64,000 bases of DNA from Macrotrachela quadricornifera (GCA_022393335.1 JAJEKB010017462.1:77371-141370), one strand, 5' to 3'; shown: positions 45,443-57,676, counted from the stretch's first letter. Made by a program: numbers and translations. The notes: generated by a model not told the origin, from the sequence alone.

Positions 45443-46053
45443 GTTGTGGATCGACATGTGCAACATTGTTATTACTCAGCGATACAAATACTGTCACAGT
45501 TCAAACATTGGTTACTTATTTACAATCAGCGGGTTTACCAGTTAATTATATATCTGGTGGAATAACAACTTATACTGGAGATCTAGCAGCATCTCCTTGT
45601 CGTTTGATACTTTTAATTACAGGCAATTCTTATTCATCAGATATGCCAACTGCAGGTCAACAAGCAATTGTAAATGCACAACGATTTAATGGTGTTGCTG
45701 TAGTCATGACTGAATGAGCAGCATATCAAGTTCAATCTGGTAGATGAACCATATTATCTTCACTTTTATTAGCAACACTTGTAACAGGCAATGTTGCAAC
45801 TATGATATATACATTGGTTAGCAGTGGACATCCAATTTGGACTGGTCTATCAACTTTATTTACTACTTCTATAGCATTTGGGTATAGTCCATTAAATACG
45901 CCTATAACTGGAAGTATAACAGTGGCAACCTGTACATCGTGTAGTTCACCTGGAGTGATTGTTCTTCCACAATCTGGAACTGCTGAACGTATAATACACA
46001 TGGCTCAAGCTGGTCATTATGCATTATTTACATGGGCAACTCGAATTATTTAA
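45443..46053 (+). pseudogene. Exon of an extracellular-type protein with two in-frame TGA codons
   Basis: Preceded by a strong acceptor (CTCTCTATTTTATAG), the frame reads GCGSTCATLLLLSDTNTVTV, LVTYLQSAGLPVNYISGGI, LILLITGNSYSSDMPTAGQQ, FNGVAVVMTE-stop-AAYQVQ, SGR-stop-TILSSLLLAT, HPIWTGLSTLFTTS, GYSPLNTPITGS, PGVIVLPQSGTAERIIHMAQ, AGHYALFTWATRII, then TAA. There is no frameshift over 203 codons; the only lesions are TGA at 45715-45717 and 45745-45747, both where Trp would be natural. The alternation of hydrophobic strands with 'M...GQQAIVNA' and 'HPIW.GL' looks like a flavodoxin/amidotransferase-type alpha/beta domain found in secreted bacterial proteins; I do not recognise the family firmly. 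No 5' exon was found. A recently dead gene, or TGA readthrough, are the options. Confidence 0.6.
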
Positions 46054-47305
46054 TACTTCAATTTTTTTTTATTGACATTCGAAGTCTTGAGCTTTTTTTT
46101 CACACTACTAGGTATCTCAAAAGTTTCTTCTAAACAGTTTTTTCTTTTTAATTGATAGCTCTATACATCAAGTTTTTATTTATATGAGTAAACTTGAAAA
46201 TCATATCTAAATAAAATAAAAAACATCATTACACCTTCAACTGAATGTTCCTCGCTTATTCAGTCTCTACATTAGTTAATAAAAACAATTATTACATTTG
46301 AACTCAGATGGATTCATATACCATTGCAAAGCTGCAATGCAGTGACTAAAACTTGTTATGCGATATAAGACAGAATTTATTTTTTGCATGATGCAAAATC
46401 AACATGTAAAAAATGATAGAAGCTCAAATGGATTATACTTTCACATCGACCTTACTTTCCTGATTTGACCACAACAGATTGCTATTTATTTCTTTTTCTT
46501 TATAATTATTTGGATGAGAAAAAATTCGACGAGAAAAACAATCTCAAAACGGATCTTACCAACTACTACGAAGATGATATCCTTTCTCTACCAGAGCGTT
46601 AGCGAGAAGTCATAGATATTAATGGAGCATACATTGTTGAAAGCTAGTTGCATTCTTGAAATTAAAAAATAAAAAGAAATTTTTTGAAAAAAACGCAAAA
46701 AATTGCTTGCCAACTCAATAAATAATATGATGAAGAAACAATAAAATTATTTTTTAAACTAGAGAATCAATCTACTGATATAAAGGAACTATCAGCAATA
46801 ATATATATATAGAATCTAATTATTATTTAAAATATTGTTGTTCATATTGAAAACTATTTCAAAGAGTATTTGTATATTTCATTGATGTAATAATAATAGT
46901 ATATTGTTAGAAAGAATAGTTATCATTTATTCCACAGTATAATGTAATAAGAATGAATAATAACAAAGATTTTAAAAAATTGTCAATTTATTCGTATTCT
47001 CAATAACATTTTGCATATTATTTCACTATACACAATGATTTCAGAAATAAGGCTTTAGCTTCATTGTTTTCTCTTAATTGAACAAGTTATGATTCGATTG
47101 ATTTAATCTTACACATATTTTATCATAAAAATGTTTTTTTTTTCTTCGTTTTGTAGCAAAAACGTGTGTGTACAATATTGTTGATTGTAATAGGCGCAGC
47201 AAAGCGATGCTTCACTTTTTTTTCCTTTTTATCGATTATTGTATAAAATGTGCATGTAAAAATACCTATTCAATGACAAAAACGATCTACATAAATCAAT
47301 AAGTC
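46054..47305. other. Intergenic DNA upstream of ART3
   Basis: AT-rich, no gene recognised. It carries the presumed ART3 promoter. Confidence 0.5.
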
Positions 47306-49556
47306 ATGCCTCATCTACAGCAAACACTTCGCTTGATTGAAAATTTTATTATTATTTGGTTGGATTCAAAACTTAATGATGAAAATATAAAAGATGATGA
47401 TATTCAAACATCAATCACAATACTTCGTCAAATTGTTAATTCAATTAAATTATTTGATTCATGTAATACATGTATTGATTTTCTTAACAATAAAGTTAAA
47501 CAAGAAAAAGTTTTTCTAATTATTTCGGATTTATTAGGTCAACAATTAATACCTTTTATTGAACATGATATTAAAATTGATTCAATTTATATTTTTTGTT
47601 TAAATAAATCTAAACATAAAAAATGGGCAAAGAACAAAGAACGACATAATAAAGTAAAAGGAATCTATACAAATATTGAAGATATTTGTAAACAATTAAA
47701 AGAAAATCTAAAACAATGTCAACATGAATTAACTTCAATTCAAACCCTTAATTCAAAAACTTCAAAAATTTCAAATCATCTGGATGCATCATTTATGTAT
47801 TCACAATTATTCAAAGAAATTTTACTTTCTATTCAATATGATAATAATTCTCTTGAAAAAGCTAAACAAGATTTTATTGATTTTTGTCAAATTCATTATT
47901 CAGAAAATAATACAGAATTATCTATAATTGAAGAATTTAAACAAACTTATAATAAATCATCATCTATTTGGTGGTATACTCGAGAATGTTTTATTTATTC
48001 AATGTTAAATCGAGTTTTATATACGCAAGATATTGAAATATTAATGAAGATGAGCTTTTTTATTTGTGATCTTCATCGACAACTTGAAGAATATCATAAA
48101 ATAATGAATATTTGTGAAATATTAACTGTTTATCGAGGTCAAGGGTAAGTATTCATATATTAACAAATTTTATCTTTCTGAAGAACTACATTTAAATTAT
48201 GTTTTTTTTTTATTTATTCTCTTTAAATTTCAAGTTCGTAAAAATTTTATTTTGAATATTAATAGGATGTTTAATGAATCATTTAATCGAATGAAAGAAA
48301 ATCAAGATGGTCTTATTTCATTTAATAATTTTTTATCAACAAGTTCATCAAAAGAAGTTGCAATGTCTTTTCTAGAACAAACTTTAAATATACCAAAAAA
48401 AATCGCTATTCTATTTGAAATGAAAATTGATTCATCAATATCATCAATTCCATTTGCATCACTTGATAAACTTAGTTTTTTTGGAGAAAATGAACATGAA
48501 ATACTCTTTTCAATGCATACTGTTTTTCGTATTGATAAAATAACACAAATGATTTATGATGATAACAAATCACAATATTGGCATGTTCATTTAACATTAA
48601 CTGATGATAATGATGAACAACTTCGTCAATTAACAGAACATATGCGTATGGATCTCAGCTCTTCATTTATCTCATCATTTGAAATCAACATGGATCCAAC
48701 ATGGCGATTAAGTAAATTACTTGTACATATGGGTGAATATGATAAAGGAGTTATTCTATATGAAATAATCGTTGAAAACGCTCTATACGACAACAATATG
48801 AAATTGGCACAAGCAGCACACTATCAACTAATCGAAATTTTTCTGCTGTATAAGTATGATTGGAAACAAGTACAAACTCATGGAAAAAAGCTATTCTCTG
48901 TAGCGTCATTTGATGATAGTGGTATCAGTGAGGATATTAGAAACGAAGTACTTACAGTCTTGTCAAGAATGAAAAATTTTCTTACTATGGAACAAATCAA
49001 TGACAATGAATTTCATTCCACTATGGCTGAAATAATGACTAATATAGTCACATTATTTCTTAATTCCACAGTAAAATCATTGAGTACTCTTGAATATCAA
49101 CTCATAGCTGATCGTTTCAATTATATTGGTTGGGTACGAAAAAAGCAAGGAAAATTATCCGAAGCATGGGCCAATCATGAGCGAGCATTGGAATTATTAC
49201 GTGAACATTTACCTCCTACTCATCCTCGATTAGCAATAACATATAATTACATTAGTTTACTTCATTCAACGAAGAATAATCATTCAACTGCACTTGATTA
49301 TCTTGAAAAAGCACTTGACATTCAAGAAAAAGCATTACAACCGAATCATCCACATCTAGCTGAAACTCATTTTCATATGTCAATTATTTTTGAACGTATG
49401 AACAAAATTGATGATGCTTTTCACCATGTAAAGAAAGCCATTAATATTGGACGTCAAGCATTTTTAACATCTGAGGATTCGAATATAAAACAATATGAAG
49501 AACAATTCGAGAAAATTCTTATGCAACTTCATTCCTGTGATGAACTTGTACTTTAA
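47306..49556 (+). CDS. Arginine ADP-ribosyltransferase with TPR tail (ART3)
   Basis: Exon 1 47306-48144 and exon 2 48266-49556, with a 121-bp intron (GGTAAGTATT...TTAATAG) in phase 2, give 709 residues. The start ATG gives MPHLQQTLRLIENF then IIIWLDSKL. The N-terminal accessory domain is present (VFLIISDLLGQQLIPFIE, IYIFCLNKSKHKKW, KGIYTNIEDICKQL). ART motifs: Arg277 in TVYRGQG at the very end of exon 1, STS 304-306 in NNFLSTSSSKE, and ExE E356/E358 in GENEHEILFSM. TPR units follow (LADRFNYIG-like, AITYNYISLLHSTKNNHSTA, LAETHFHMSIIFERMNKID). The exon-2 reading has no internal stop. It differs from ART2 in intron position and in sequence, so the paralogues are old. Probably cytosolic; stop TAA. 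Confidence 0.88.
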
Positions 49557-50809
49557 GAAATGGTAGATATTCTTACAATGGATGCTATCACTCATGTAAT
49601 CAATTATTGCTTTGTGTTTCGCGCAAATTTAACTCATTTTTCATTGATAAACTGTATTAATTATAACTATTTTTTGACTATTGTAAAGAACCATTCTGAC
49701 TATATTATAATTTATGTTAACTTATTACTATGTATAAAAAATATGTGAATTACTCCCATATAATAGATGGAACGGCATAAATTACACTTTTAGTGTTTTC
49801 AAAATTTATTTTTTGTTTTCTATTTTATTGAAATACTTCTTTTTAATCGAAAGATAGCGATTGGAGTTTTTCCGAAAATAGTATATTTGGTTTTTCTTAA
49901 TACGTTGTTCATCGAGATCTTTTCAAATAATTTAATGTTATCGTCTGAGAGTGCTTCCGTCTCTAAGTTATGATCAGTTGAAACGTTTTTCTACACTCAA
50001 AAAGAAAAGATCTAGTACTGAACTTGAAAAATAATTTCGAGAATTGAAACGAATTCGAAACTCTTTTCAAATATTTTACAAATAAGTTTTTGTACAACAA
50101 TGTTCTTTCTTAGGTTTAGAAAAGGGCTTCATGCAACATACAACAAAATACTACGAAGTCTTACGTATGTTCAAAGTACATCCTTATACATATCTACATG
50201 TATTTTTAACTTCTATATTTATGTATGGCCATCTGATATGTTTCGATCTCCTCAATCTTTTGACATATATGTCTATCCTCTTCTATCTGTATTCATTCTT
50301 ATAGCCATTAATGTATCCACCTATGTATGTATGAATTCATTCTATCTATATTTTTACTCCTATGTTTACTTCTAATCTCTATATTCACCGTTGTCGTATT
50401 TAGAATAAATTAAAAATGAACAAATACCATATTGTTCTAAATAAATACGAATGATAGCAAAACAAAGTGACACGAAAATCGATACATCAAGAATACAAAT
50501 TTGTTCATAAACAATTAGCATCAAAGATTAACTTTTTCTATTGTCAATTCTTGCAAACAACAAACTTCACTAAATCTATAACTAAAATGATTCATTAGAT
50601 GTAAACATAAAAGACTTGAGTTAACATATTTGAACTACCCTTTATGCACATATTAATACTGGCCTGAGTGTTTTTACGTCAATAATTGTTTAAATGTTTT
50701 TTATTTTATTGAATAGATAAAAATAAAATTTTGACTAGAGGCCCCTGTGAAAGGCTACATTTAAGGAGAAAAAGTACGACTCGTAGAGTGTGTGCTCGCA
50801 CTGTATTTC
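49557..50809. other. Intergenic DNA with TATGTATG-rich low complexity
   Basis: No supported gene. From about 50160 to 50390 the sequence is a degenerate pyrimidine/TATGTAT-rich low-complexity stretch, related in style to the array that follows. Confidence 0.5.
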
Positions 50810-51145
50810 TCTATGTCCCTACTGTACTTTTCTGTACTTTCACTACATTTTCCCTGTATTGTCCTGTGTTTTCATTGTATCTTCATGTTCTTCTCTATAC
50901 CTCTGTTATACTCCTCTGTGTTCTCATTATGATTCCTTATACCTCCACTGTATTTTCCTGCGCTTCCTTCTGTTCTCACTGTACATCCCTGTTCTTCCAT
51001 ATACCTTCACTATGCTTCCCTGTATCTCCACTGTACGTCGCTGTTCTTCACCATACCACCATTGTGCTTTCCTGTACCTGCATCGTACTTGTTTGTATTC
51101 CTACTCTACTTCTCTATGTTCTTACTCCACATCTCTGTACTTCGG
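50810..51145. repeat. Degenerate pyrimidine-rich tandem repeat
   Basis: Variants of CTGTACTTCCCTGT and CACTGTATTTTCCTG recur about every 15-16 bp or multiples over roughly 335 bp. All three plus-strand frames are therefore rich in Cys, Leu, Ser and Tyr, and two are open over the whole block. The open frames are a by-product of the repeat, not evidence for a protein. Confidence 0.75.
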
Positions 51146-51908
51146 GAGTGCATGAGTCTCACCTTTTCCCCCTTGATTCAATTTTAATATCATAGGAAAA
51201 TTAATTTAACGCCTTCAGCAGTGAGTTTTGGATGGCTAACGTTCTTTCGAAGATGAGAATTAATGATAACCTGCTTCAAAACTCGCTCTTGAAGAAATAG
51301 ATAAACTGTGCTACTTAATCTCGGATAATCATGAATTAATTTTATCTACACAATATCATTGTTCTTTTTACCAGTTTCATTGATCCTAGTTCATCATAAT
51401 TCTGCAACCGAAAACAAAAAACTGGCACATATTTGTACCACCGATCATGAAAGTGTTAATTTACGTAAGAAAAATGGCTCCCAAGTATGAAATATATTGT
51501 AGATGACTGATACATATACATAATGAATAGGCATATACGACGTATATACATATATATACTTTTCTCGTTTTGTAACAATCATATGAAAGTTTCTGAAGAA
51601 AAATGCTTGTATAACATAAAATAGATGAATAATTTTTCAATATTCAATTGTTTATGTATGTGAGATTAAGAATAAAATATGTTAGAAAGTGAAATATTGA
51701 TAAAATGAAGTATCGTTCAAATGATGCAAATATATATGCTTAAATTATGAATGAACAGACTTGACGTCTATATCTAATGACGAAGCAGGGAAGAAAATAA
51801 GACAATAGAATAATGTACACAGATGATCATCGTCATCATGTTCACATATGTATATGTATGTATGTATATATGTATATGTATATATTTTTTTTTCCGTTCT
51901 TTGACCAA
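51146..51908. other. 3' flank of the FAD oxidase gene
   Basis: No gene recognised. Contains TATATA/TATGTATA microsatellite steps at 51535-51560 and 51845-51890. Confidence 0.5.
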
Positions 51909-53770
51909 TCAGAGAAAAGTTCCTGAAAAAAACTGCTTGTATAATATAATATAGATTATTAATAAAAATATTATGGATATATGAAGTCTATCCGCATTGG
52001 ATGTCTTAGGACAATTAAGATCTTCTGACCAATCATCACTACCTATACAATTTTTACATATAAATAATCTATTTGGATCTACAATGTCTTTGATTGATTT
52101 AAGACGATTATAATTTTCCATTGTTCCAAAAAATTTCTGCTGATAATTTGTTTCATTAGGATCAGCTTCATTCATATATGCACCTGATTGTGAGCCTCCT
52201 GATACTGTTTGTAAAATTTCAACTTGTTTTGTAACATGTTTAGCTAATTTTTTTTGATCTTCAACGGATGTTTCATCAGGCCATCCCTGTACATATATCA
52301 TATGAAGAAGAGCTTTACGCCATGCAATATTCACACTATTATTATGTGACATATTTGACACTTTCCCACCAGCAACGAAATGTCCGGCAACAACTGATCC
52401 AATGTTTTGATCATTAATTTGAAGGAATGCATTTGCTAATTGATCTGGTTGAGTACGAACAACTGTTTCAGGAATAAGACGTGAACCAAATAAAACATTG
52501 CTACCTGTTGGATTTGTCGATTCAAGAATTGTCAGAAAAAAATCATTAAACGATGAAAAAGATTGAAGAGCAGAACTAGAAATATTAAAATCAGTATAAT
52601 TATTTGTAAATTGACTTATTGTTCTATTAGCTAAATTAATATCACCATTTGGTAAAAAAAATCCTGTTATAAAATTTTTTCCTAATAAATAAAAATAACC
52701 AGCCCAACCAACATCTGCTAACATAGGTAACAGTCGAACAAAATTATGAATAAAATTTCTATATCGAATTTCATTCGGTGCACTTATCTGTTGAATACTA
52801 GCAATAATTGATGGTGTAGGATATGTACGTAATACAACTGAGAGTACAACTGCAAAAGTTCCAGCACCTCCACCTCGGAATGCCCAAAATAAATCTGAAT
52901 TTTGACAAACATTAACTATTTGACGATGTCCATTTGCCATAATAATATCAAATTCAAGAACTTGATCAACAGCTAAACCATGTAATCGTGACAATGGACC
53001 ATGACCACCTCCTTGCAAAAATCCACCTGTAGCACCTACAGTACCTGATGCACCACCAATTGCTGTTAATTTGTATCGAGCCAACCATTTGTATACTTCA
53101 CCCCATTGTACACCTGCATCAAGACGAATTACATTTGAAAGATTTTCACCAGTACACAAAGAAAAATTTTCAATTAAAGTCTTATTTTTCATATAATGTA
53201 ACCAAAGAAGTAAAGATCCACCTGCTGTTGATCGACCTAAATAATCATGTCCTGTTGTTTTTATAACCAGACGTAAATTATAAGTGTTAACTAATTTTAA
53301 AGTTGCTTGAACATGTTGATGTAATGTTGCATTTACAACTAATATTGGTACAGATCCTTGATTACATTTAGTACTATTAACAGAAATAGAACATGAACTA
53401 TTTTCCCAATTATGATTTTGCATTGCACCTGCTTGATTACCACGCCATATAGGATTTGTCCATTCTCTAATTGCTACGGCACATTCATTAACATTAGGTG
53501 GATTAGAATTACAAACAGCAGCTGATGGTTGAGAAGAAATTAGATGTCCACTAATTGATTCATTAAATGTTTGCCAGATAGATGCATTAGGCCAACAAGA
53601 TGGATTATATGATAAACATCGACAATGTCGTTCTTTTTTAATAGAAAATCAATAAGATTTATATATCATTATACAAGATTCATTTTAGATAAGTTACCTG
53701 ATAATGTTAGATGTTGACATACAATAAAGATGATAGCAAACGAAACAGCGTGCAACACTAAATTCTGCAT
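51909..53770 (-). CDS. Secreted berberine-bridge-type FAD-linked oxidoreductase
   Basis: Exon 1 53770-53698 encodes a signal peptide (MQNLVLHAVSFAIIFIVCQH). After a 65-bp intron, exon 2 53632-51909 gives a 598-residue protein. It has the FAD-binding type 4 (PCMH) fold: KTTGHDYLGRSTAGG with the histidine (about 153) used for covalent flavin, IGGASGTVGATGGFLQGGGH, and LEFDIIMANG. The berberine-bridge C-terminal segment is present (QQKFFGTMENYNRL, IVDPNRLFICKNCIG). In bicovalent enzymes a Cys occupies the place of Ser220 in GGASGTVG, so flavin should be singly linked here. After the BBE motif, a hydrophobic tail (ISIIFLLIIYIILY) suggests a membrane anchor or GPI signal. Such enzymes oxidise sugars or alkaloid-like substrates with O2; the substrate is unknown. 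The family is common in fungi, plants and bacteria, so horizontal origin is plausible. Confidence 0.9.
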
Positions 53771-55339
53771 GTTTTTAGAATGTTGTTTTTTTTAGTATCT
53801 GTTTGTCAGTCGTTGTCTTACATTTCTGTTTATATCTACTAAGAGAAGAAGAGATTGACCTTAATGTCGACAACAATCAATATTGTTTTTCGTTCGATTT
53901 ATTGATCTGACTCCTTTTTTTTCTTATTACTTGACTATTTTTATTTGTAGCTGTAGTTATAAAAAAATCAAGAATGTAATAAAAGACACGGAATTAATAA
54001 AAAATCAGGCATATTTATCTCTTGATGAAGAAGTCAAATTTAATCCATTAGTCTCAACTCTTGCTTTTCAGTAACCGAACTTCTGCTAGAATGAATTAAT
54101 AATGAAGTAATACACTAATAAATATAGATAAAGCACACAGATCATTTTGCAGGCACATTTCATGTTATTTATTCAGAATATAAATACTCATAAAGCCTTT
54201 GCAATAGAAATCCAAGGATACAAAAAATAAAAACAAATATTAAACAGGTAAAATTCGAAGATATAAAAGATAAAAATTAAAACTGACAGAGACAAGGAAA
54301 AGAATATTTATTGAATAGAAAAGACATTCATAATGATTTACTTTCATCTATTTATGATTGAAAGGTTGAACAATATCTAATTACATATATAGATATACCG
54401 AATAGAATGTTCTGCTTCATATGTAACATATAAATGCTATTGGATAACAAATAATAAGGTTCATACAATGGTTTCTTATCAAACTTTATAAATAAGTTTT
54501 CATCGGGATTTTTCATATATAAATCTAGAAAGTCAGGATTTAAATTAATCACAAGAAAAATATCATTATTATATCGTAGATATAGCCTACTGGTATTGTC
54601 GATTTGTTAAACAATACAAAAAACGTTTAAAATTTTTGAATATACGTCTTTCCTAAAAATTCCTGATTTTTATCCGAAACTTTTCAAGTGTAGAGATTTT
54701 GACAAGGTCAGCTTTAAAAAAAATTCAAAAGTTTTTCAAAAAGCCATTTCAAGCTATGAAGACTTCAAAAATGCATATTGCATAACTGCCTAAACGGCAT
54801 CAAACTTAATCCACGATCATTTTGGCTAATATTTCTCCAGCAAGTAACCCTAACAAAATTAGAAAGAAATTGAAAATTTCAGTTCAAACAAGTGAGTCGT
54901 TCTGCAGGTACACATAGATTAAGTAAGGGAAAAGGTTTGGATATGTGAGAATGACAGTGAATATCTCAAAGCAATATTTGTGAAAATGCATTCTACCAAC
55001 ATTGTGATATGAAGCAGTTAAACAAGAATGATTCCAAGGTAATGTCACTTTTTAGAAATGCCGAGTGCTTTTCCATACGATCAAAATACTTTTCTAATAT
55101 AAAAAATATACTTGATCGATATTGTCGAAACAGGCAACCGGAAGGAAAAGATTTAGATGTAACATATTTTGACAAATTTCAAGTGCGTATCTGGAAGTTG
55201 AGAATGTTTTCGTGTGTTCATGTGTATTCTTGTACACGTCACCAATATTGTTGTAGAATATTTTTAACTCAAAATGATTCTATGGTATGGTATGTTTTGA
55301 TAGATTATCAACGTTTTTTTTCCATAGGACCAAAGTGCT
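53771..55339. other. Intergenic DNA, nothing recognised
   Basis: AT-rich. A 66-codon minus-strand frame at 54352-54552 has plausible composition but no recognisable family and no splice context, so it is not called. Confidence 0.45.
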
Positions 55340-56110
55340 TTGTATTGGTCACTCTTTTTTTATACACCCTACAGATAAAGATATAGGAAGTAGCTATCTC
55401 AAAATAATCTTCAGGCAACATATTTTGACAAATTTTCACTGCTTTTTTGTTAAATGAAAGTGCCTTTGAATATTCTCCTATTTTTATATATATAGTATCC
55501 ATTTTGTTCTACAACTGAGTTAGCATAAGATGATCTGAAGGAAATGATTTCTCGAAAATGTTTAACGCTTTTTCATTGAATAAGAATGCTTTCGAATAGT
55601 CATCCATATGCTCGTGCACAGCACTAAGATTGCAATACGAACTTGCTAAATTAGGATGATTTGAAAGTTATGTTTTTTCTTGAATTAAACGTATATCGTT
55701 GTGCGAAGAAACCAAATCAATATCATTTGTAAGAGATGCATTGTAATGGTTTTCAAATGATTTTTCATAAAGTATGATTGTATTCGTATAATTGTCACAA
55801 TTATCTTTAATCAGTTCCATCTGATTATAGAAAAAGCTTTTTCACTTAAGTATCCTCTTGCATTCGTTCTGTAAGTACATGAAGTTCTATGTTAGCATCA
55901 CTGGGCAACATGAATTTCATTAGTCATAGTCATCTGCTATCATCTATTTCTGAAATGTCATCTATTCAAAAAACAGTATGTATCGAAATGAGAATTTTAC
56001 TTTCTGCAGAAAAAATTGATGATATAACTAATATTGGCAAAAAGTATCAATGAATTTCAAATAGTCAACAGCTATTTGGAAAAAGAACACCTTTCAAATC
56101 GGTATTGTTT
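55340..56110 (-). pseudogene. Decayed ADP-ribosyltransferase/TPR gene (ART4 relic)
   Basis: Minus-strand TPR segments are clear: NHPNLASSYCNLSAVHEHMD with DDYSKAFLFNEKALNIFEKS, then IYIKIGEYSKALSFNKKAVK and MLPEDYFEIATSYIF. They are separated by an in-frame TAG (about 55518-55516) and a TAA (about 55671-55669). Further upstream (about 56010-55970) the piece SKILISIHTVF matches the 'EILFSMHTVFRI' strand of the ART domain (compare ART3). The catalytic Arg and STS regions are not recognisable. This is a dead fourth paralogue. Confidence 0.7.
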
Positions 56111-57676
56111 TTGTTTTAAGCAACAAATACTCTTGAGATATCGAAATCGATGCTAGCTGATAAGAAATTATTAAATAATATTAGGCCAATGTATTGATTT
56201 GAGTATTTTTTTAAAGTGTAGTTTAGATATGTCTTGTCCTCGAAAGACAGTGAACGATAGATATTTTATGTGCATTAGTTAAGGAGATAGCATTTGTGTT
56301 TAAAAGTAGCACATCATATAGCTTGAGATTCAAACACAACAAAACAAACCTATTTGATAAAACATAATTCATTACTTCAATGTTTTTTCTTTGAGATTGT
56401 TAGAAATTATAATAATATTTTATTATTGTTGTTCAGACTAGACGAGCTCTCTTCAGCAAAATAGCAGAACAAACTCTAATTGAAATTTCTCTTGGAATAG
56501 GTTATACGAAATTTTAAATCTATAAATTATACAACCGATATGTCCATTATAGAAAGAACTACCATAGTTATCGAGAGAAAACTAGATTAGTTCAGTCTTT
56601 CCATTCTAAATATATTTTGATCATGACACTATACATTCTCAAATGAAGGTTTCTCTGAAAACTGATGACTATTATAAATGTATATGTAATGAATTAAATT
56701 GAGACATGGCATATCAATGTATTTTCAATGACAATGATAATAATCCATAATAAGCATATTAAAAAGAGACCATTAAATAATGTTATCATGTGTGTAGGGA
56801 AAGAACATATGTTCTCGATAGTAAGCATCAACGTATAGATTAATTATCTTTCATTTTTCTTCATTTCAGTTGCGAATGCAAGCAATTATCCTAATTTATC
56901 ATCAACTAATATAATTACAACAATTACTGATATTCATTCATTATTAATTGGCAATGATAAAAAACAAACTTTATTTAAGTTACTTTTGTATTTTATGTAG
57001 CTTTCGACATATTACAATACTACAAAATCTTCTATTTCATCTTCTTAGCTACTTGTCTCATTGCCAATAGCAATATCTATTTCTTTATTGTCAGTATCCA
57101 TACCTACATTGTTGTTATTGTCTCTGGACGTTCCATTATTGCCAGTGCCTATACTTGTCTTGTTGACAATATCAATCTCAGTTATATCCTTGTCGATGGA
57201 AATTTATCTACGATCATTGTGACTTGTTATGCTTGTTCTATTGCCGTTGATGCCGAGAATAATAGTAATTTCTGTAATGTATCGAGAGTTTTCCAGGAAT
57301 TAATTGTAAAAATATTCATCTATCCATCTTATTCAGCCGATCAAAAAGATACCAGTAAAGAAGGTGTTCGTGAATCCTATAAAAAATTAATTTTAACCCT
57401 CTCTTGTCGAATGGTACCTATAGTCACCATTCTTTTAAAGTTTCGTTCTCTTGAGCTATAAGACATATAGAAACTGATTTAATACTACACTAAAGCACAC
57501 CTATTGCAGATTGTATACCACTGATCTGAATATAAAATTCTTCATAAATTCTATATTTTCTGCTCAAACACATGTACTATGTTATTGGCGTGTGATAGAG
57601 CCATGTCATAAGTGTTAACGCGTGGTTGATATGACAGATGAGTATTGTCTCCTTCATTTTCCAAACAGTCATCTAA
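56111..57676. other. Non-coding DNA; possible isolated exon near 56870
   Basis: After a good acceptor (CTTCATTTCAG, about 56869) an open stretch reads NASNYPNLSSTNIITTITDI then HSLLIGNDKKQTLFKLL to a TAG at about 57000; no family recognised. From 57040 to 57180 short ATTGTTATTGTC/ATTGCCAGT-type words repeat imperfectly. An 80-codon frame at 57219-57461 is unrecognised. Confidence 0.4.

Noticed and set aside
45443..46053. Alternative genetic code with TGA as Trp
   Set aside because: All intact genes use TGG for Trp and the FAD oxidase ends at TGA, so standard code applies to this nuclear DNA.
50731..51195. 154-codon Cys/Leu-rich frame resembling a membrane protein
   Set aside because: It is produced by a degenerate pyrimidine tandem repeat; another frame is equally open and there is no consistent domain.
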